Assembly: GCF_001412595.2 (NCBI RefSeq)
Contig: NZ_CP012640.2
Coordinates: forward strand, 1,426,001 to 1,490,000
DNA length: 64,000 bases
Direction: 5' to 3'
Origin: Massilia sp. WG5
GTDB lineage: Bacteria; Pseudomonadota; Gammaproteobacteria; Burkholderiales; Burkholderiaceae_D
Below are positions 17,706 to 29,134 of this stretch, in pieces. The translations under genes and the position numbers were made by a program. Each line of letters starts with the position of its first letter. Positions within the stretch are counted from its first letter, which is position 1. The notes beneath the pieces are model-generated. The model did not search any database, was not told the DNA's origin, and saw only the letters and a list, made by a program, of their open reading frames with translations.

Positions 17706-18466
17706 ACAGAACTTCCATGCCAGGCACTCTCTACCTGATCCCGAACACCCTCGGCCCGACCGAGGCCGCACCCCACGCCCTGTCCCACATCCTGCCCGAA
17801 CAGGTGCAGGACATCGCTTCGAAGCTCGAGTATTTCGTGGCCGAGAACGCCAAGACGGCGCGCGCCTTCCTGAAACTGGTGGCGGTCGACCATCCGCTGG
17901 CGCGCCCGCTGCAGGAAATCCGGATCTCGGAATTGAACGTCAACACGCCGCCGCAAGCCCTGGCCGCCCTGCTCGCGCCGCTGCTGGAGGGTATGGATGC
18001 CGGCCTGGTGTCGGAAGCCGGGGTGCCGGCGGTGGCCGATCCGGGCGCCGACCTGGTGCGCCTGGCCCACCAGCACGGGATCACGGTGCGGCCGCTGGTC
18101 GGCCCGTCCTCGCTGCTGCTGGCCGTGATGGCGAGCGGCCTGAACGGCCAGAGCTTTGCCTTCAACGGCTACCTGCCGACCGATGCGGCCCAGCGCACCA
18201 AGCGCATCCAGCAGCTGGAACAGCGCTCGCGCGCCGAGAAACAGACCCAGCTGCTGATCGAAACGCCCTACCGCAACGCCGCCATGCTGGAAGCCCTGGC
18301 CGGCGCCTGCCAGCCGGGCACCCTGATCTGCGTGGCGACCGACCTGTCGCTGCCCAGCGAATCGGTGCGCACGCTCACGGCGGCCAAGTGGAAAGCCGCG
18401 CTGGCGGCGAACAAGGGGCCGGACTTCCACAAGAAGCCGACCGTGTTCCTGCTGCTCGGGCAGTAG
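17702..18466 (+). CDS. SAM-dependent methyltransferase, tetrapyrrole methylase family
   Basis: 254 residues with the TP-methylase pattern: GTLYLIPNTLG at the N-terminus, GLVSEAGVPAVADPGADLV, RPLVGPSSLLLAVMASGLNG, and ETPYRNAAMLEAL. This is close to RsmI (16S rRNA 2'-O-methyltransferase), but it is shorter and lacks the usual RsmI N-terminal start, so it is called at family level only. It overlaps yceF by four bases (ATGA) and must be cotranslated with it. The exact substrate is not known. Confidence 0.85.
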   Translation: MNRTSMPGTLYLIPNTLGPTEAAPHALSHILPEQVQDIASKLEYFVAENAKTARAFLKLVAVDHPLARPLQEIRISELNVNTPPQALAALLAPLLEGMDAGLVSEAGVPAVADPGADLVRLAHQHGITVRPLVGPSSLLLAVMASGLNGQSFAFNGYLPTDAAQRTKRIQQLEQRSRAEKQTQLLIETPYRNAAMLEALAGACQPGTLICVATDLSLPSESVRTLTAAKWKAALAANKGPDFHKKPTVFLLLGQ

Positions 18467-18469
18467 GAC

Positions 18470-19747
18470 TCAGTGGGTACGGGAGTCCGCACCCAGGCCG
18501 CGGACCCAGTCGAAGGCCGCCAGTTCGATCTCGCGGATCTGCTTGACCGACAGCCCCAGCCTGTCGAGGGCGCGTGCGAGGGCACGGCCGCACTGCTTGC
18601 CCTCCAGCTCCTCGGCCACGCTCAGCATCGCGCCGTAGTCGCCGGCGCGGTCCAGCAGCGCCGCCTTGACCTCCTGCGAGACGTCGACGCGGTCGAGGAT
18701 ACGGTCCATCGGCAGCGACAGCAGCGCATCCATCAGCGACATGATGCCGATCGTGAAGGCGGCCTCGGCGCCGGCGACGTCGCCCGGATGCAGGGTCTGG
18801 CTCATCAGCTCCAGCAGGCGGCCGCGCGTGGTGGCCATCTGCAGCAGCGGCGAATTCAGCTCGACCCGGCCATCCGGTGCGCTGTACAGCAGGATCTGCA
18901 GCCAGCGCTGCAGCTGGTTGCGGCCGAGCTGGACCAGGGCTTGCGACACCGATTCGATATGACGGTCCGGCCCGGCGGCGCGGCTGTTCACCAGGCGCAG
19001 CAGATTCAGGCTCAGGAGCGCGTCGCGCTTGACCGCGGCCTCGATGGCGGCGCTGTCGGCATTCGAGCCGATCAGCTCGAGCAGGCGCAGCACCACCAGT
19101 TCGGACGGCGAGATCTTCTTGCCCGACAGGATGGCCGGACGCGCAAAATAATAGCCCTGGAAATATTCGAAACCGAGCTCCAGGCAGAGGCGGAATTCTT
19201 CCACCGTCTCGACCTTTTCAGCCAGCAATTTATGGCGCGCGCCGCGCAAGCTGGTTGCCAGGCGCACCAATTCCTCGCGGTTGACACCCTTTAGGTCGAT
19301 CTTGATCACGTCGACCAGATCGATCAGCTTGCTAACCTGCTCGGAATGTCCTATAACATCGTCGAGGGCGAACTTGAAGCCGAGATCTTTCAGTTCCCTG
19401 ACCCGGGCCAGCACCTCGTCGGTGGGCTGCACGGTTTCCAGGATCTCGAGGATCACCCGGTCCGGCGGCAGGAAACGGACGAAGTCGCTCATCAGCACCA
19501 CCTCGTCGACATTGACGAAGGCGAGCTGCTCCCCCACCACCTGCTCCATGCCCAGCTGCGAAGCGTGGGCGATGACGGTGGCGGTCGCGGCGGCGTAATC
19601 GGTCAGTTGCGCGTCCTCGTGCTCCGGGGCAGCCCGAAACAGCAGCTCGAACGCCACCAGTTTCTGGTCGCGCCCGAGAATGGGCTGGCGCGCCAGAAAG
19701 AATTCATCGGACGGCATGGACGTGACTGCCGTTGCATCCGCGTGCAT
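18470..19747 (-). CDS. EAL-HDOD signalling protein (YuxH-like), EAL likely inactive
   Basis: 425 residues. The N-terminal EAL-like domain begins FFLARQPILGRDQKLVAFELLFRA, where the EAL triad reads ELL, and the LDDVIG stretch replaces the DDFGTG loop, so c-di-GMP hydrolysis is unlikely. The C-terminal HDOD domain (PSELVVLRLLELIGS onward) is usual in such regulators. These proteins act as non-catalytic signalling adaptors controlling motility or stress. It is convergent with the upstream methyltransferase gene, with 3 bp between stops. No partner gene is adjacent. Confidence 0.88.
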   Translation of the reverse strand: MHADATAVTSMPSDEFFLARQPILGRDQKLVAFELLFRAAPEHEDAQLTDYAAATATVIAHASQLGMEQVVGEQLAFVNVDEVVLMSDFVRFLPPDRVILEILETVQPTDEVLARVRELKDLGFKFALDDVIGHSEQVSKLIDLVDVIKIDLKGVNREELVRLATSLRGARHKLLAEKVETVEEFRLCLELGFEYFQGYYFARPAILSGKKISPSELVVLRLLELIGSNADSAAIEAAVKRDALLSLNLLRLVNSRAAGPDRHIESVSQALVQLGRNQLQRWLQILLYSAPDGRVELNSPLLQMATTRGRLLELMSQTLHPGDVAGAEAAFTIGIMSLMDALLSLPMDRILDRVDVSQEVKAALLDRAGDYGAMLSVAEELEGKQCGRALARALDRLGLSVKQIREIELAAFDWVRGLGADSRTH

Positions 19748-19883
19748 CGTAAAAACTCCTGAGAATCAATTTCGGCACGCAAATGCGAGCCGGGGCCAAG
19801 GGATCGCCCGGCACCACTTCGACTATACTACAGACGCGTAGTCTTTACATTTCGACATCGTATCAAATCGTTACGAAGTGGCT

Positions 19884-21071
19884 TCAGCCGCGGCCTGGCG
19901 TCTTGCGTTTATTGCTTCGCGCGGCCGATTGGTTCTGGTCTGCGTAGCGGAAGGCGGGGACTTTCTTCTTGGCCGGCGCGGCGGACGGCTGGGCCGGGCG
20001 CTCGCCCGCGGCCTCCTTGCCGGCCCCAGTGCCCGTACCAGCGCCCTCGCGCTTGCGCGGACCTTCGCCGAAGGGCTGGCCCGGCAGGCGCAGGCTGCCG
20101 GCGCCGGACAGCGGACTGGCGCGGCGTGCATTGCCGACCGGCTTGCGCGGACCGCTGTCGAGGCCGCGCGTGCCGACCGTCGTCCCGGTGACCTGGCTGC
20201 CTTTTTCGATGCGGAAGGTAGCGCCGCTGTCCTGGCCGAGCACCTGCACCAGGTAGGGCATGGTTTCGCGCAACATCGGCTCCAGCGTGTAGGGCGGGTT
20301 CAGGATGAACATGCCGCTGCTGTGCATGCCGGTGCCGTCCGGTCCCGGCGTGGCCACCGTCAGGGTCACGTGCAGCCATTCCTTGGCCGGCAGGCGCTTC
20401 AGGCGGTCGGCGAACTGGCGCGATTCCATGCGCTGCAGCACCGGGTACCAGACCGCGTAGATGCCGGTCGGGAAGCGGCCGAGGGCTTCTTCCAGCGCGT
20501 CGCGCACATGCTTGTAGTCGAGCTTGACTTCATACGGCGGGTCGATCAGGACCAGGGCGCGGCGCGACGGCGGCGGCAGCAGCGCTTTCAGTCCATGGAA
20601 ACCGTCGGCATGGTCGATCAGGATGCGTCGCCCGCGCGAACGTTCGCCCTGCTCGGCCTTGTGCGCCTCCAGCTTGCGGAAATTATCCACCAGCAGGCGC
20701 GTGTCGGCCGGGTGCAGTTCGAACAGGCGCAGCCGGTCTTCGGGACGCGCCACCTGTTCGGCCACATAGGGTGAGCCGGGGTAGTAACGCAGGCGGCCGG
20801 AAGGGTTCATGGCGCGCACCAGGTTCACATAGTCGGCCAGCGCCGGCGGCAGATCGTCGCGCTCCCACAGGCGCGCGATGCCGTCCAGGTATTCGCCGCT
20901 TTTCACCGCCTGCGCGCTGTCGAGGGCATACACGCCGGCACCGGAATGGGTGTCGATATAGGTATAGGCCGCGTCCTTCTGATTCATGTACTGGTGCAGC
21001 TGCACCTGTATGAAGTGCTTCAGGACATCGGCGTGGTTACCCGCGTGGAAGGCGTGGCGGTAGCTGAACAT
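19884..21071 (-). CDS. rlmJ: 23S rRNA (adenine-2030-N6)-methyltransferase RlmJ with C-terminal extension
   Basis: MFSYRHAFHAGNHADVLKH is the RlmJ start; YIDTHSGAGVYAL binds SAM and VLIDPPYEVK is the catalytic DPPY motif. The core ends at about residue 285 (IEKGSQVTG). About 110 further residues are rich in Gly, Pro, Arg, Ala and Lys, unlike the usual 280-residue length. The tail looks disordered and may bind RNA, or could be a late extension. It stands alone between the EAL-HDOD gene and the aceA terminator. Confidence 0.92.
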   Translation of the reverse strand: MFSYRHAFHAGNHADVLKHFIQVQLHQYMNQKDAAYTYIDTHSGAGVYALDSAQAVKSGEYLDGIARLWERDDLPPALADYVNLVRAMNPSGRLRYYPGSPYVAEQVARPEDRLRLFELHPADTRLLVDNFRKLEAHKAEQGERSRGRRILIDHADGFHGLKALLPPPSRRALVLIDPPYEVKLDYKHVRDALEEALGRFPTGIYAVWYPVLQRMESRQFADRLKRLPAKEWLHVTLTVATPGPDGTGMHSSGMFILNPPYTLEPMLRETMPYLVQVLGQDSGATFRIEKGSQVTGTTVGTRGLDSGPRKPVGNARRASPLSGAGSLRLPGQPFGEGPRKREGAGTGTGAGKEAAGERPAQPSAAPAKKKVPAFRYADQNQSAARSNKRKTPGRG

Positions 21072-21137
21072 GGTGATTCCAAGGATGAGGCAAGAAAGAT
21101 GCCATTATCGCCCAGATGCGCCCCGCTCCCAAAAATT

Positions 21138-21171
21138 AAAAAAGCCGCAGCGCCTTTTGAGCGCTGCGGCT
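21138..21171 (-). terminator. Intrinsic terminator downstream of aceA
   Basis: Perfect arms AGCCGCAGCGC and GCGCTGCGGCT with a 7-nt loop, followed on the minus strand by six T residues. It lies about 45 bp after the aceA stop and closes that gene. Confidence 0.92.
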
Positions 21172-21217
21172 GCCACCGCGAACAACGGAGGAAACCAATT
21201 AAAAGCCTTGCGTGTGC

Positions 21218-22516
21218 TTACGCGACCTTTTTCTCGTCGAAGAACTGCTCATCCTCGGTCGACCCATGGAGCGCGGTCGTCGAGCTCTGGTTCTGCTGGA
21301 TGGTCTGGGTCACGGCGTCGAAGTAGCCGGTGCCGACCTCGCGCTGGTGCTTGACCGCGGTGAAGCCCTTGTCGGCGGCCGAGAATTCGGCTTCCTGCAG
21401 CTCGACGAAGGCCGACATGCCGCGCCGTGCATAGCCGTGCGCCAGGTTGAACATGCTGTAGTTCAGGGCGTGGAAGCCGGCCAGGGTGATGAACTGGAAC
21501 TTGTAGCCCATGGCGCCCAGCTCCTTCTGGAACTTGGCGATGGTGGCGTCGTCCAGGTTCTTCTTCCAGTTGAACGAAGGCGAGCAGTTATAGGCGAGCA
21601 TCTTGCCCGGGAATTTTTCGTGGATCGCCTCGGCGAAGCGCTTGGCGAAGGCCAGGTCCGGCTTGCCGGTCTCGCACCACACCAGGTCGGCGTAGGGCGC
21701 ATAGGCCAGGCCGCGCGAAATCGCCTGTTCAACACCCGGCTTGACGCGGTAGAAGCCTTCCACGGTGCGCTCGCCGGTGCAGAAAGGCTGGTCGATCGGA
21801 TCGACGTCGGAGGTCAGCAGGTCGGCCGCCTCGGCGTCGGTGCGGGCGATCACCAGGGTTGGCGTGCCCATCACGTCGGCCGCCAGACGGGCCGCGGTCA
21901 GCTTCTCGACCTGCTCCCGGCTCGGCACCAGGACCTTGCCGCCCATGTGGCCGCATTTCTTGACCGAAGCCAGCTGATCTTCGAAGTGGACGCCGGCCGC
22001 GCCCGCATCGATCATCGATTTCATCAGTTCGAACGCATTCAGCACACCGCCGAAGCCGGCCTCGGCATCGGCCACGATCGGGGCGAAGAAATCGATGTCG
22101 TCCTTGCCTTCCGACCATTGGATCTGGTCGGCGCGCTGGAAGGTGTTATTGATGCGCTTGACGACCATCGGCACCGAATTGGCCGGGTACAGCGACTGGT
22201 CCGGATACATCTCGCCGGCCAGGTTGGCGTCGCCCGCCACCTGCCAGCCGGACAGGTAGATCGCCTTCAGGCCGGCTTTCACCTGCTGCATGGCCTGGTT
22301 GCCGGTCAGCGCGCCGAGGGCGTTGACGTAGGGCTCGTTGTTGACCAGGTCCCACAGCTTCTCGGCGCCGCGGCGCGCGATGGTGTGTTCGATCTGCACC
22401 GAACCGCGCAGGCGGATGACGTCCTCGGCCGTGTAATTGCGGACCACGCCCTTCCAGCGCGGGTTGTTGTCCCAGTCCTGCTGGAGGGCGGCGATTTGCT
22501 GTTCACGAGTTGCCAT
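21218..22516 (-). CDS. aceA: Isocitrate lyase
   Basis: Cleaves isocitrate to glyoxylate and succinate in the glyoxylate shunt. The catalytic signature KKCGHMGGK is intact, with [11 protein letters not shown] preceding it, and the C-terminal region is complete. The start at [18 protein letters not shown] is supported by an AGGAG-type ribosome binding site about 8 nt upstream; an in-frame upstream extension has no such support and is rejected. Length 432 is standard. No malate synthase gene is adjacent. A perfect palindrome at 22607-22618 lies upstream. Confidence 0.97.
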   Translation of the reverse strand: MATREQQIAALQQDWDNNPRWKGVVRNYTAEDVIRLRGSVQIEHTIARRGAEKLWDLVNNEPYVNALGALTGNQAMQQVKAGLKAIYLSGWQVAGDANLAGEMYPDQSLYPANSVPMVVKRINNTFQRADQIQWSEGKDDIDFFAPIVADAEAGFGGVLNAFELMKSMIDAGAAGVHFEDQLASVKKCGHMGGKVLVPSREQVEKLTAARLAADVMGTPTLVIARTDAEAADLLTSDVDPIDQPFCTGERTVEGFYRVKPGVEQAISRGLAYAPYADLVWCETGKPDLAFAKRFAEAIHEKFPGKMLAYNCSPSFNWKKNLDDATIAKFQKELGAMGYKFQFITLAGFHALNYSMFNLAHGYARRGMSAFVELQEAEFSAADKGFTAVKHQREVGTGYFDAVTQTIQQNQSSTTALHGSTEDEQFFDEKKVA

Positions 22517-22606
22517 GCTTGTTCTCCTGATGATGAATGATGAAAGCTGAGTTGGAAGAAGCTTCGTTACCGATATCTTAGGCCCGCTTGTGCGCAGCAC
22601 CAACAC

Positions 22607-22618
22607 TCTTATATAAGA
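22607..22618. promoter_or_regulatory. Perfect palindrome upstream of aceA
   Basis: TCTTATATAAGA is a perfect 12-bp palindrome about 90 bp upstream of the aceA start, inside the presumed aceA leader or promoter. It could be a dimeric regulator site. No known motif is assigned. Confidence 0.35.
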
Positions 22619-22863
22619 CATAGGAATATTTTTATTGCCTTATCCATCAATTACTTAGACCTATCATTCCATGATGTGGAAGATAATTTCTCAGAATGGA
22701 AGCGTGTGGGCCTGCCCTTTTTGTGCAGTTTTCATATTCACGAACAGCATTTCGGATAGTGGAAAATCGTCGGTATAGACCCTGGGTTCGATGCGGCTCA
22801 TCGGTGAGATTGTTGCGTATTTACCGGCATCCCACAAAAAACATTGCAGTAGAGAATGAAAAA

Positions 22864-22892
22864 TTGACAAAAATCATCAATTTCTTCAATAT
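22864..22892 (+). promoter_or_regulatory. Putative promoter of the first PEP-CTERM gene
   Basis: A perfect TTGACA at 22864-22869 is followed after 17 nt by CAATAT. It lies 80 bp upstream of the start codon. The -10 is weak, so this is a candidate only. Confidence 0.45.
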
Positions 22893-22971
22893 GCCGTTTG
22901 CCTGTTACCAAAACTTATAAAGACCGCCGGCCGCCCGGGCTGAGCCGGCCATCCTCATCACCAGGGAAAAA

Positions 22972-23727
22972 ATGCACAAGACACTGAACAGCATGGCGTT
23001 CGCCGCCCTCGCCGGCGCCGCCATCGTCCCGGCCCACGCCGGCCTGCTCACCACCGATGGCGTCACCTTCAGCTCGAACTGGTCGGGCAATGTCCTGACC
23101 CTGGAAATCGACGCTGCCGGCCGCACCGACGGCTGGGCCAAGGCGACCGGCCTGGCGGCGCTGGAACTGGACGGCATCGGCACCTACACGGGCGTCAGCG
23201 TGTCCGCGGCGCCGAAGGGCAGCACCGGCTGGACCGTTTCCGCCTCCGAACTGAACGCCCAGGGCTGCTCGAGCGATACCAGCGGCCAGGCCGGCAGCCG
23301 CCTGTGCTTCTTCGGCCAGCAGATCGCGCTGAGTGACGACATGGTGTTCAGCTTCAACTTCAGCGGCAAGGGCGTCCAGGCGATCGATCCGCACGTCAAG
23401 GTGCAGTTCGTGGACAGTAGCGGCAAGAAAGCCGGCGACCTGCTGTCGCAGACCCTGCCCGCCTCGCCCGCCACGAACGCCGGCAGCGGCGCCGGCAGCG
23501 GTTCCGGGTCGGCGAATGGCAGCGGCGTCCCGGTCACGGAGATCCCGCCGCTGGCCGACCAGGGCACGACCGAACCGGTCGGCACGCCGCCAGGGAACCA
23601 GACCGGCGCCGGATCCGGCAGCGCCGCCGACAGCGCGGCCGCCGTGCCGGAACCGCAGAGCATCGTCCTGCTGCTGGCCGGCCTCGGCCTGATGGGCCTG
23701 GTCGCACGCCGCAAGCGCCGCGGCTGA
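22972..23727 (+). CDS. PEP-CTERM sorting domain protein 1
   Basis: 251-residue secreted protein. A signal peptide ends at VPAHAG, then a beta-rich core with LTLEIDAAGRTDGWAKATG and a conserved Cys pair around NAQGC...RLCFFGQ. A Gly/Ser/Pro-rich linker of about 60 residues follows, then VPEPQSIVLLLAGLGLMG and a basic end, the PEP-CTERM signal recognised by exosortase. Such proteins are attached or released at the cell surface, often with exopolysaccharide. No exosortase gene is in the window. The next gene is a shorter paralogue. Confidence 0.9.
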   Translation: MHKTLNSMAFAALAGAAIVPAHAGLLTTDGVTFSSNWSGNVLTLEIDAAGRTDGWAKATGLAALELDGIGTYTGVSVSAAPKGSTGWTVSASELNAQGCSSDTSGQAGSRLCFFGQQIALSDDMVFSFNFSGKGVQAIDPHVKVQFVDSSGKKAGDLLSQTLPASPATNAGSGAGSGSGSANGSGVPVTEIPPLADQGTTEPVGTPPGNQTGAGSGSAADSAAAVPEPQSIVLLLAGLGLMGLVARRKRRG

Positions 23728-23746
23728 GCGCTGCCGCTTCCCGCCG

Positions 23747-23770
23747 ACGGCCGCCGCGTGCGGCCGTTTT
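23747..23770 (+). terminator. Intrinsic terminator after PEP-CTERM gene 1
   Basis: Arms ACGGCCGC and GCGGCCGT with a 5-nt loop followed by TTTTCC, 19 bp after the stop. The two PEP-CTERM genes therefore appear to be separate transcription units. Confidence 0.75.
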
Positions 23771-23934
23771 CCATTTTGGCGTCCATATGGGTGTTACAAA
23801 AGCTGAGTTAGCTGCTTAACAGAGTGCATCGTCCTCTCCGAATACGCTGAGTTTGCGGACTCATCCGCACCGCCGGTCCGTTCGCAGGACGCGAAGGGCC
23901 GGCACCTGCGACACAAGGCAAAAGGAGAACGAAA

Positions 23935-24519
23935 GTGAATACCACGATCCGAAAGACGCTGCTTTCCTCGCTGCTGGCTGTGGGCGCCATCGCCTCGGCC
24001 CAGGCCGGCACCCTGGAGTACCAGGGCGTCACCTTTACATCGTCCTGGATGGACAATGTGCTGACCCTCGAAATCGACGCCGCCCACCCGACCGGGGACT
24101 GGGCCGGCGCGAATACCATCGGTGCCCTGCAGCTGAAGGGCCTCGGCAGCTTCGACGGCGTGAGCCTGCTTTCGGCGCCGGGCGGCGCGGCCAACTGGAC
24201 GCTGTCGAGCAATGAGCTGAACGCGAACGGCTGCGGCGGCGGCGCCCATGCCGGCGCCAGCCTGTGCTTCTCCGGCGACCACATCGCGCTGTCGGACGAC
24301 ATGGTCTTCAAGTTCACCTTCAACGGCGGCGCCACCGACTTCACGTCGCCGCACGTGAAGGTCAACTTCTTCAATGGCGACGGCGGCCGCAAGGTCGGCA
24401 GCCTACTGTCGGAAAACATCCCGCTGGCGCCGGTGCCCGAACCGCAGACCTACGCAATGATGCTGGGCGGCCTGGCGGTGCTGGGGGCGATGGCGCGGCG
24501 GCGCAAGGCGCGCCGCTGA
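23935..24519 (+). CDS. PEP-CTERM sorting domain protein 2 (paralogue)
   Basis: 194 residues. It uses a GTG start with a strong AAGGAG site 9-14 nt upstream. Its core aligns well with the neighbour: YQGVTFTSSWMDNVLTLEIDAA, NANGC...SLCFSGDHIALSDDMVF, and SPHVKVNFF. It lacks the long Gly/Ser linker of the first copy. The C-terminal VPEPQTYAMMLGGLAVLGAM plus basic tail is the PEP-CTERM signal. The copies are a tandem duplication. The shared core is not one I recognise beyond the sorting domain. Confidence 0.9.
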   Translation: MNTTIRKTLLSSLLAVGAIASAQAGTLEYQGVTFTSSWMDNVLTLEIDAAHPTGDWAGANTIGALQLKGLGSFDGVSLLSAPGGAANWTLSSNELNANGCGGGAHAGASLCFSGDHIALSDDMVFKFTFNGGATDFTSPHVKVNFFNGDGGRKVGSLLSENIPLAPVPEPQTYAMMLGGLAVLGAMARRRKARR

Positions 24520-24546
24520 CTGACGCCGGCCCCGGCCAGGCAATCA

Positions 24547-24571
24547 CCGCCGGCGATTCAATCGCCGGCGG
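24547..24571. terminator. Hairpin shared by convergent PEP-CTERM and DUF2235 genes
   Basis: Twelve-bp perfect arms CCGCCGGCGATT and AATCGCCGGCGG at the meeting point of the two genes; it includes the stop codon of the DUF2235 gene. No T-run follows, so it may act as an RNA 3' end stabiliser, not a classical terminator. Confidence 0.5.
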
Positions 24572-26114
24572 CCGGGATGACGAAGCTTCTCAAAGGGCTG
24601 CGTTTGTTACCTCGCTCATCCGTCTGGCAACGGCGTCGGGTATCGGCAACGTCGGAGGAATCAGCTTCGTTGATTCTTTCGGAAATGGCCAACACATCGT
24701 CTACATAGCTGGCCAGATAGATGCCGTCGCTGCGCCGCACCGCACTGTAAGAGATCCTGGCCGCACGGCCGTCCGGCAATCGGTTCCAGATGGGATCAGA
24801 AAGCAGTAGCGACGAGCCGCCAGTGTCATACGGTGGAATAAAGCGGTAGGTAAGACGCCGCTGGCCGTCCCTGATCTTGAACTCGATGGACGCCTTGTCG
24901 ATGAGATCCGCCGGTTCGAAGCGAAGGATTTGAAGCTCGTCGCTTTGCCGCCTGACCTCGAACGCAGGATAGTGGCGTTCATTCCGTATGCGTGCCGTCC
25001 CGGCTCCCCGCTGGTAGTTGGCTATCGCCATCCTCGACAGCCGGTCGTTCAGCTCGGCAGCTTCCTGAAAGCCGGGCGCGCGCGACAGCACAGGAAGATA
25101 TTGTCTCGGCTTCGAACCTGCCGAATTCGCGGCAGGCGCGCCGATCATACGGTCCAGCAGCCCTCGCGAATCGTGCTTCCCATCGGTATAGACGTCCTCA
25201 GAGGTCTCCCAGCAGTTCTGCTCGAGTAATCCCATCTCATAAAGAAGCTGCTCGGATAGACTGCGATACAGCACTGCGACGCCGCGATCGTAGGCGCTCC
25301 CGATATCCGAATGCGCACCGGGCAACTGGACCAGGTTGATTCTTTGCGGTTGTGGCAGCCCCCATAGGTTAAAGACTCTGGTGACCCGGTCGGGGTCGGC
25401 CGCGACCTCTCGATCGAATACCGGGACGAACAAGAAGCGTGGCTCGTCCTTGGCAACGAAGTGCACGAGGTAGTCCAGCGACATGGGGAGCGACAGGTCC
25501 AAAGCGTCAGTCTGGCCGGTGGACACCGTGTCAAAGAGCATCGCGTAGAAATGAGGCGCCACTGCGCGCCCGCGTGTCCTGTGCGGCCAGTCGCGTACCA
25601 CCAGATTGATGAAATGGCGCGCGATCGCGGCACCGCGGCTGAATCCGGTAACGAAAACGCGCACTTCGGTATCGGGCGCCGCGTCCAGCCAAGCATTGGC
25701 CTGTTCGAAAAATACCTCTTCCGCCCCTTCCGCGATCGATGCACTGGAATAGCCGAAAGCGGCATCGACCAGATTGATGAAATGCGGGTTCTGCATTCCC
25801 GGCCCGGGGAAGTAACGCGCATCGATACGCCGCGCAATCGACGCCACGACCGTCTCCTGCTCGGATGGCGGCACCCTGGAGCGGTCGTTCATCGTGCCGT
25901 CGAACGCGACCTTGAATATCCTGTTGGGCCTGCCGTCCAGCTCATGGCGAATCAACGGTACAGGTCCATTCGCGAATGCCTGCGCTGCCTTGATCAATTC
26001 CCGATCGCCGGCCGTCACCGGGAGCGGCACACCGCCTGAAACCATTGCGCAAGCGCTCAGCAGCAAGGGAAGGCAATACACGAGCTGTCGGAACAAGAAG
26101 CTTGACAACTTCAT
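24558..26114 (-). CDS. Lipoprotein with DUF2235 (Tle1-like) hydrolase domain
   Basis: 518 residues. The signal ends LLLSAC with lipobox Cys22, so it is a predicted lipoprotein. The domain has FKVAFDGTMND near the start, the nucleophile elbow VFVTGFSRGAAIARHF (GxSxG) and LPGAHSDIGSAYDRG with a candidate catalytic Asp/His, the pattern of DUF2235 and Tle1 phospholipase-like enzymes. Tle1 enzymes are usually T6SS effectors; membrane anchoring here suggests a periplasmic or outer membrane role instead. Its codon usage looks less GC-biased than its neighbours', which may mean recent acquisition. No vgrG or immunity gene is adjacent. Confidence 0.85.
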   Translation of the reverse strand: MKLSSFLFRQLVYCLPLLLSACAMVSGGVPLPVTAGDRELIKAAQAFANGPVPLIRHELDGRPNRIFKVAFDGTMNDRSRVPPSEQETVVASIARRIDARYFPGPGMQNPHFINLVDAAFGYSSASIAEGAEEVFFEQANAWLDAAPDTEVRVFVTGFSRGAAIARHFINLVVRDWPHRTRGRAVAPHFYAMLFDTVSTGQTDALDLSLPMSLDYLVHFVAKDEPRFLFVPVFDREVAADPDRVTRVFNLWGLPQPQRINLVQLPGAHSDIGSAYDRGVAVLYRSLSEQLLYEMGLLEQNCWETSEDVYTDGKHDSRGLLDRMIGAPAANSAGSKPRQYLPVLSRAPGFQEAAELNDRLSRMAIANYQRGAGTARIRNERHYPAFEVRRQSDELQILRFEPADLIDKASIEFKIRDGQRRLTYRFIPPYDTGGSSLLLSDPIWNRLPDGRAARISYSAVRRSDGIYLASYVDDVLAISERINEADSSDVADTRRRCQTDERGNKRSPLRSFVIPAAGD

Positions 26115-26150
26115 CCATTCCTTTCTTGTTCAAGAGTTACTTTCAAATGC

Positions 26151-26180
26151 AAAAAAATACCCCTCGCCCGAGGGGTATTC
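26151..26180 (-). terminator. Intrinsic terminator downstream of clpB
   Basis: Arms AATACCCCTCG and CGAGGGGTATT separated by 2 nt, followed on the minus strand by seven T residues. It lies about 40 bp after the clpB stop. Confidence 0.9.
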
Positions 26181-26218
26181 CGATTTGCGGCGACTCAGTG
26201 AAGTATCAACACCGGTGC

Positions 26219-28831
<2,613 letters not shown>

Positions 28832-28875
28832 GTTATTACCCCTAGTGGTAGGTGAGTTCTCGAGTTTGAACCAAG

Positions 28876-28902
28876 TTAGGGATGCGGCAACGGTTTTTCA
28901 AG
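28876..28902 (-). promoter_or_regulatory. Sigma-32-type heat-shock promoter of clpB
   Basis: On the minus strand CTTGAAA is followed after 14 nt by CCCTAA, close to the sigma-32 consensus CTTGAAA and CCCCAT. It is about 45 bp upstream of the clpB start and fits the known heat induction of clpB. Confidence 0.75.
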
Positions 28903-28950
28903 ATGCGGGATGGTGTTTACGCGCCACTGGCCGGCAAAAAATTACTGAGC

Positions 28951-28956
28951 TACAAT
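28951..28956 (+). promoter_or_regulatory. -10 box for the fluoride riboswitch transcript
   Basis: TACAAT at 28951-28956 would start transcription near 28962, exactly where the riboswitch fold begins. The -35 region is weak. Confidence 0.55.
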
Positions 28957-28961
28957 AATCA

Positions 28962-29039
28962 GCGGAGATGGCATTCCTCCCCGTATCGCTCGACACCGTT
29001 CGACACCAAACCGCCCTTCGGGGCTGATGATGCCTGCAC
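28962..29039 (+). ncRNA. Fluoride riboswitch (crcB motif)
   Basis: GGAGATGGCATTCCTCC at 28964-28980 matches the GGnGAUGGnnUUCnCC opening helix of the crcB motif, and ACCGCC, GGGGCTGATGATGCCT and CTGCAC to about 29039 match the second conserved block. An extra small hairpin lies between the two. It precedes a CLC antiporter gene of the fluoride type, the usual target. Binding of fluoride would favour expression of the exporter. Confidence 0.88.
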
Positions 29040-29134
29040 GTTCCCGGTCCGATCTCGGCCATCCGGAGCTGCAGGCGCACGCCTCCAGCCTGTCGCATGT
29101 CCGGGACCAGATCCACCCAAACCACAGGACATGC

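Larger units (their letters stand above)
22517..22971. other. 455-bp divergent intergenic region (aceA / PEP-CTERM)
   Basis: AT-rich compared with the flanks. It holds a 12-bp palindrome (22607-22618) and a plus-strand promoter-like pair (22864-22892). No convincing ORF or tRNA is visible; a small RNA cannot be excluded. Confidence 0.5.

Noticed and set aside
22517..22621. An N-terminal extension of aceA by 35 residues
   Set aside because: The upstream sequence has no ribosome site and would add residues outside the family start, whereas the internal ATG has both.
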